9,214 bases of DNA, taken from assembly GCA_902796535.1 (NCBI GenBank), contig CADBPL010000191.1, positions 1 through 9,214 on the forward strand. The letters are read 5' to 3'. How positions within the stretch are numbered: position 1 is the stretch's first letter; every line of letters starts with the position of its first letter. Of this stretch, positions 6,324 to 9,214 are shown piece by piece. The notes below the pieces were generated by a model. It searched no databases. It was not told the origin of the DNA and worked only from the letters and a program-made list of their open reading frames with translations. The translations under genes and the position numbers were made by a program. This DNA is from Oscillospiraceae bacterium (GTDB lineage: Bacteria > Bacillota > Clostridia > Oscillospirales > Acutalibacteraceae).

Positions 6324-7091
6324 ATGACGCCTGAATTGAAACAAATCATCGACATCGTCCGGGACGCTTCAAAAATCATGCTCAGCGCGCACGACGCCGA
6401 AAACGCCGTGACCGCCAAAGAGGGCAAAAAGAATTATGTGACCATATTTGACGTGGCTGTGCAGACCTATCTGTTTGAGCAGCTGAGCCAAGCGTTCCCG
6501 ACCGCCGTTTTCATGGGCGAGGAGGGCACCGAAAACGCCGAAAGCAAAGCGTTCCGGTTCATCATCGACCCCATTGACGGCACGACGAATTTTATGCAGA
6601 ATTTCCGCTGCAGCACCATTTCCGTGGCGCTGTGCGAGGGCGACAGCATCCTCAAGGGCGTGGTTTACAACCCCTACACCGACGAGTTGTTTTACGCAGA
6701 AACCGGTCAGGGCGCGTTTTATAACGGCCGGCCGATCCACGTCAGCGACCGCACGCTGGCCGAAGGCATGGCGCTGGTGGGCACCTGCCCCTATCACCCG
6801 GAAAACACCGACGCCACCTTTGCCCTCATCCGCCGCGTGTTCGATTACAGCCGCGACATTCGCCGCAGCGGCTCGGCGGCCTACGATATCTGCTGCGTGG
6901 CGCAGGGCCGCGCCGAAGTGTTTTTTGAGCAGGAACTGCAGCCGTGGGATTATGCCGCGGGCACGCTCATTGTGCGCGAAGCCGGCGGCCGGTGCGAAAC
7001 CTACGACGGCAACGACCCGTGCCTGTCGCACGGCAGCGACGTGGTTTTTGCCAACCCGCAGGCGTTTGAGGAATTTAAAAAGCTGCTGTAA
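6324..7091 (+). CDS. Inositol monophosphatase family phosphatase
   Basis: A 255-residue, metal-dependent sugar or inositol phosphate phosphatase. Motifs in order: VTIFDVAV (Asp about 43), GEEG (65-68), DPIDGTTNF (82-90, metal ligands Asp82 and Asp85, with the Asp-Gly-Thr catalytic loop) and WDYAAGTLIVREAGG (from 208, metal ligand Asp209). Length is normal for the IMPase/SuhB/CysQ family. Substrates in the family include myo-inositol-1-phosphate, fructose-1,6-bisphosphate and 3'-phosphoadenosine nucleotides; sequence alone does not choose between them. ATG 6324 is preferred, with a weak AGAAG 8 nt upstream; a TTG at 6318 is in frame but less likely. The gene starts 17 nt after the alpha-galactosidase stop with no terminator between, so the two form an operon. 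A strong terminator follows. Confidence 0.93.
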   Translation: MTPELKQIIDIVRDASKIMLSAHDAENAVTAKEGKKNYVTIFDVAVQTYLFEQLSQAFPTAVFMGEEGTENAESKAFRFIIDPIDGTTNFMQNFRCSTISVALCEGDSILKGVVYNPYTDELFYAETGQGAFYNGRPIHVSDRTLAEGMALVGTCPYHPENTDATFALIRRVFDYSRDIRRSGSAAYDICCVAQGRAEVFFEQELQPWDYAAGTLIVREAGGRCETYDGNDPCLSHGSDVVFANPQAFEEFKKLL

Positions 7092-7139
7092 TTTTTAAAA
7101 CAGCGCCGCAACTTGTGCAGTGCTGCCATAACAAATGAG

Positions 7140-7183
7140 AAGCATAGGCTGCTCCGAGATGACGGAAAAGCCTATGCTTTTTT
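7140..7183 (+). terminator. Intrinsic terminator of the alpha-galactosidase/phosphatase operon
   Basis: A perfect 11-bp stem, AAGCATAGGCT (7140-7150) with AGCCTATGCTT (7169-7179), is followed by a T-run through 7183. Inside the 18-nt loop, TCCG (7153-7156) can also pair with CGGA (7163-7166). It lies about 48 nt after the stop codon. Confidence 0.92.
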
Positions 7184-7188
7184 GTCTT

Positions 7189-7262
7189 GATTTGCTTTTG
7201 CAAATCACTTAATGAATAATGAAAAATGGATATTGAATAATTGTGGGAAGCCTGCGGCTCCC
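7189..7262. repeat. Convergent intergenic gap: A/T-rich stretch with two hairpins
   Basis: GATTTGC/GCAAATC (7189-7195 with 7200-7206, TTTT loop) is followed by an A/T-rich run, then GGGA-GCC/GGC-TCCC (7245-7262, one bulged A, 3-nt loop). Read on the minus strand, the second hairpin lies 25 nt after the LRR gene stop and may end its transcript, but its tail (ACAATTATT) is not T-rich. Confidence 0.45.
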
Positions 7263-7287
7263 ATTTTCAGTCAGAGCGTCCGCTCGC

Positions 7288-8760
7288 TCAATACCAGATC
7301 CACCCGAAGAGCAAAATTATGATGACCCATTGCAGCGCGGTGTATTTGACCGTGACGGTGCAGGAGTCAGTCACCGTGTTGCCCGCCGCGTCGGTGACGG
7401 TGACGGTAACGGTCGCCGAACCGCGCTTCAAGCCGGTTACTTCACCGTTTTTTTTGTCGATCTTCACCACGTTCGGGTCGGAGGAATCAAATTCAGCGGT
7501 GGTTTTCACACCGTCGTCGGCGGTGACGGTGGGCTTGAGGGCAACGCTGTCCTTGTAATTAACCGTTATGTCACTGACAGAAACGGATTTGACAACAGGC
7601 TTTCCGCTGTTAAAATGAATCGCCGCATTCTTCAGCGGATCGTTATATTCTTCAATGGCGATACGATCCCACTGCGCTTTGCTGCCGGTGTAATACACAT
7701 CCGAAAGCTTGCTGCAGCCCTCGAAGGCATATTCGCCGACGCTCGTGACGCTGTCGGGAATGGTCACGCTCGTCAGACCGGTGCAATATGCGAAGGCCCA
7801 ACTCTTGATGCTCTTGACGTTGTTGGGGATGGTCACGCTCGTCAGACCGATGCACACAAAAAACGCAGAATCGCCGATGCTCGTGACGCTGTCGGGAATG
7901 GAAACGCTCGTCAGCCCATAGCACTCCATGAATGCCTGCGCGCCAATGCTTGTGACGCTGTCGGGAATCGTCACGCTTGTCAGGCTTTTGCAACACATGA
8001 ACGCCTGCGCGCCAATGCTTGTGACGCGGTTGCCAATGGTCACGTTCGTCAGGTTTCTGCAGCAATAGAGCATATTATCGCTGATGCTTGTGACGCCGTT
8101 GCCGATGGTCACATTCGCCAGGTTTTCACAGAGCTCGAACGCTTCAGGGGCAATGCTCGTGACGCTGTCGGGAATGGCCACGCTCGTGAGACTGTTGCAG
8201 GATAAAAACGCAAGCTCACCGATGCTTGTGACGCTGTCGGGAATGGTCACGCTCGTCAGTCTGCTGCAGCAGCTGAAAGCGCCCATGCCAATGCTCGCAA
8301 CACTGTCGGGGATGGTAAAAGAAGGGCGGGTGTTCCCGATCGGGTACCGAAGCAATTCGGTTTTGTTCTTGTTATAGAGCACGCCGAAGCTGTCAGAGGA
8401 ATAGTTGGGATTGCCTTCGCTGACCGATATAGCCGTCAGACCGGTGCAGCCCCAGAAGGCTCCATCGCCAATGCTCGTGACGCCGCTGTTGATCACAGCC
8501 GTTTGCATGGCGTTGGAATAAGGCTGCCACGGCGCAGTGGTCACCCAATTGTCGTTATACTCTGAAACATCATAATCACTCATCTCTCCCGTGCCGCTGA
8601 TGGTCAGGGTCTTGGTGCCGGCATCATAACGCCACGTCAGGTTTTCGCCGCAGGCGCCCGAGGTCGGGTCGGCCGCGTGAACCGCCGTCAGCGGCGCAAT
8701 ACCGAACAACAGCGCGGCGCAGAGCAGCAACGACACAATCGTTTTGACTTTTTTTGACAT
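7288..8760 (-). CDS. BspA-like LRR_5 protein with Big2-like domain and C-terminal membrane segment
   Basis: A complete 490-residue exported protein. A signal peptide (MSKKVKTIVSLLLC..., cut near residue 29) precedes the N-terminal domain DPTSGACGENLTW ... LTISGTGEMSDY (31-63). A repeat with long hairpin insertion (105-164) and eight 23-residue LRR_5 units (165-348) follow, each starting with Cys. A capping segment (YYTGSKAQWDRIAI ... IHFN, about 356-384) comes next. Residues 389-472 resemble a bacterial Ig-like Big2 domain (GEVTGLKRGSATVTV). The protein ends in a hydrophobic stretch (ALQWVIIILLFGWIWY) with no basic tail and no LPXTG motif, suggesting direct membrane anchoring. The ATG at 8758-8760 has GGAGG 7 nt upstream and a near-perfect promoter. 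Family role: surface binding or adhesion; ligand unknown. It is paralogous to the protein at 1-1256. Confidence 0.95.
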   Translation of the reverse strand: MSKKVKTIVSLLLCAALLFGIAPLTAVHAADPTSGACGENLTWRYDAGTKTLTISGTGEMSDYDVSEYNDNWVTTAPWQPYSNAMQTAVINSGVTSIGDGAFWGCTGLTAISVSEGNPNYSSDSFGVLYNKNKTELLRYPIGNTRPSFTIPDSVASIGMGAFSCCSRLTSVTIPDSVTSIGELAFLSCNSLTSVAIPDSVTSIAPEAFELCENLANVTIGNGVTSISDNMLYCCRNLTNVTIGNRVTSIGAQAFMCCKSLTSVTIPDSVTSIGAQAFMECYGLTSVSIPDSVTSIGDSAFFVCIGLTSVTIPNNVKSIKSWAFAYCTGLTSVTIPDSVTSVGEYAFEGCSKLSDVYYTGSKAQWDRIAIEEYNDPLKNAAIHFNSGKPVVKSVSVSDITVNYKDSVALKPTVTADDGVKTTAEFDSSDPNVVKIDKKNGEVTGLKRGSATVTVTVTDAAGNTVTDSCTVTVKYTALQWVIIILLFGWIWY

Positions 8761-8789
8761 AACAAAACCTCCCGAACTTACTGTAAAAG

Positions 8790-8818
8790 ATTATATCGTA
8801 TTTTCCTTTTTACGTCAA
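8790..8818 (-). promoter_or_regulatory. Near-consensus sigma-A promoter of the complete LRR gene
   Basis: On the minus strand, TTGACG (8813-8818), a 17-nt spacer and TATAAT (8790-8795) match the consensus at 11 of 12 positions. Transcription would begin near 8783, giving a leader of about 23 nt that carries GGGAGG. This suggests strong constitutive expression. Confidence 0.88.
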
Positions 8819-8841
8819 TCGCTTGCCAGCTCTTAATTCTG

Positions 8842-8895
8842 CCCTCTCCGTCACCGCCCTTGGCGGCGCCACCTCTCCCAAAGGGCGAGGCAAGG
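8842..8895 (+). repeat. Palindromic intergenic repeat, copy A
   Basis: It begins CCCTCTCCGTCAC, runs through GCCACCTCTCCCAAAGGG and ends CGAGGCAAGG. Its layout (CCCTC, GTCAC stem, GCC-CTCTCCC/GGG-AGGC stem, CAAGG end) is shared with the two other copies in this gap. Confidence 0.6.
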
Positions 8896-8898
8896 GCT

Positions 8899-8926
8899 GA
8901 GGTAAGAGGTATGAGGTATGAGGTAA
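8899..8926 (+). repeat. Four-copy 7-bp tandem repeat GAGGTA(A/T)
   Basis: Four uninterrupted heptamers: GAGGTAA, GAGGTAT, GAGGTAT, GAGGTAA. It lies just past copy A of the palindromic repeat and about 80 bp upstream of the LRR promoter. It is a candidate slippage-prone site. Confidence 0.85.
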
Positions 8927-8936
8927 GCTTATACAA

Positions 8937-8955
8937 AAAAGTGCCATTCACTTTT
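8937..8955. repeat. Short hairpin AAAAGTG/CACTTTT
   Basis: A 7-bp perfect inverted repeat (8937-8943 with 8949-8955) with a 5-nt loop. On the minus strand it is followed by further Ts, so it could act as a weak terminator for transcription entering from the right. No gene on that side is visible in the window. Confidence 0.4.
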
Positions 8956-8972
8956 GACCGTGTCTTTCGCGA

Positions 8973-9021
8973 CCCCTCCGGCTTCGCTTTGCTCAGCCAC
9001 CTCCCCTTTCAGGGGAGGCAA
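8973..9021 (+). repeat. Palindromic intergenic repeat, copy B
   Basis: It begins CCCCTCCGGCTTCGC, has CTCAGCCA in the middle and a perfect stem CCTCCCC/GGGGAGG (9000-9006 with 9012-9018), and ends GCAAG. It has the same layout and orientation as copy A. Confidence 0.65.
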
Positions 9022-9057
9022 GAAGTGTGCCTTTAGAACGTGAATAAAATAGGGCGA

Positions 9058-9103
9058 CCTTGGCTCTCCCTTGGGAGAGCTGTCACGAAGTGACTGAGAG
9101 GGG
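9058..9103 (-). repeat. Palindromic intergenic repeat, copy C (inverted)
   Basis: Read on the minus strand it begins CCCCTCTCAGTCAC and ends GAGAGCCAAGG, matching copies A and B in layout but inverted. It holds two perfect hairpins: GCTCTCCC/GGGAGAGC (9063-9070 with 9073-9080) and GTCAC/GTGAC (9082-9086 with 9090-9094). Confidence 0.7.
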
Positions 9104-9128
9104 AAATTAAAGAATCATCTGACCTCGC

Positions 9129-9186
9129 GGCACGCAAGAATGCGTGCCCTGTTATGAAGTGACCGGCGTCAAGACGGGAAAGTCAC
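9129..9186. repeat. Hairpins at the right end of the window
   Basis: GGCACGCA/TGCGTGCC (9129-9136 with 9141-9148, AGAA loop) is a perfect 8-bp hairpin. After it, GTGAC (9159-9163) pairs with GTCAC (9182-9186) around an inner CGTC/GACG pair (9167-9170 with 9173-9176). No T-run follows, and no gene is seen from 8819 to 9214. Confidence 0.55.
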
Positions 9187-9214
9187 CAAAGAGAGCAGAA
9201 AGAATTTGTGAATA

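Noticed and set aside
6369..7031. Open frames antisense to or overlapping the phosphatase gene
   Set aside because: The plus-strand phosphatase has all family motifs, whereas these frames have none.
7136..7213. A short plus-strand frame starting with an ATG near 7136
   Set aside because: It lies within the operon terminator hairpin and has no ribosome binding site.
7243..8205. A 320-codon open frame on the plus strand full of GNGHARQ-like repeats
   Set aside because: It is the reverse reading of the LRR repeats at 7288-8760. It has no ribosome binding site, and the minus-strand protein has signal peptide, promoter and domain support.

Overview
The window looks like chromosomal DNA of a gut-type Firmicute, probably an uncultured member of class Clostridia (Oscillospiraceae/Ruminococcaceae-like). 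The reasons are strong GGAGG ribosome binding sites, consensus sigma-A promoters, BspA/LRR_5-type secreted proteins with a Clostridia-style N-terminus (DPTSG-CGENLTW), a GH27 alpha-galactosidase, and intergenic DNA full of short palindromic repeats. This placement is inference from gene style; no rRNA or other taxonomic marker is present.

Layout from left to right. (1) 1-1256, minus: most of a secreted leucine-rich-repeat (LRR_5/BspA-like) protein, open at the left edge of the window and made of 23-residue repeats, including an exact 69-bp tandem duplication. (2) 1257-1550: non-coding DNA packed with hairpins, ending in the terminator of the next gene. (3) 1551-2873, minus: an FAD-dependent oxidoreductase of the geranylgeranyl-reductase/FixC-like class. 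(4) 3033-3500, minus: a five-helix TspO/MBR membrane protein. (5) 3615-4196, minus: an unrecognised small lipoprotein with its own promoter and a strong downstream terminator. (6) 4278-4543: intergenic region between divergent promoters. (7) 4576-7091, plus: a two-gene operon of a GH27 alpha-galactosidase with a beta-sandwich, carbohydrate-binding-like domain inserted in the catalytic barrel, followed by an inositol monophosphatase-family phosphatase and closed by a strong intrinsic terminator. (8) 7288-8760, minus: a complete second LRR_5 protein with a C-terminal Big2-like domain and a terminal membrane segment, driven by a near-perfect promoter. (9) 8819-9214: no gene; at least three copies of a short palindromic intergenic repeat, a four-copy 7-bp tandem repeat and further hairpins.

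How the parts relate: the two LRR proteins are clear paralogs with nearly the same signal peptide and N-terminal domain. They lie in the same orientation and bracket the other genes. They are likely surface-exposed binding or adhesion proteins. The alpha-galactosidase/phosphatase pair suggests use of alpha-galactosides. The oxidoreductase, TspO and lipoprotein genes share a strand, but the terminator and promoter evidence makes at least the lipoprotein a separate transcription unit. I see no defence system, CRISPR array, tRNA, rRNA or transposase. The most notable items are the repeat-level evolution of the LRR pair, the interrupted GH27 barrel and the palindromic repeat clusters.
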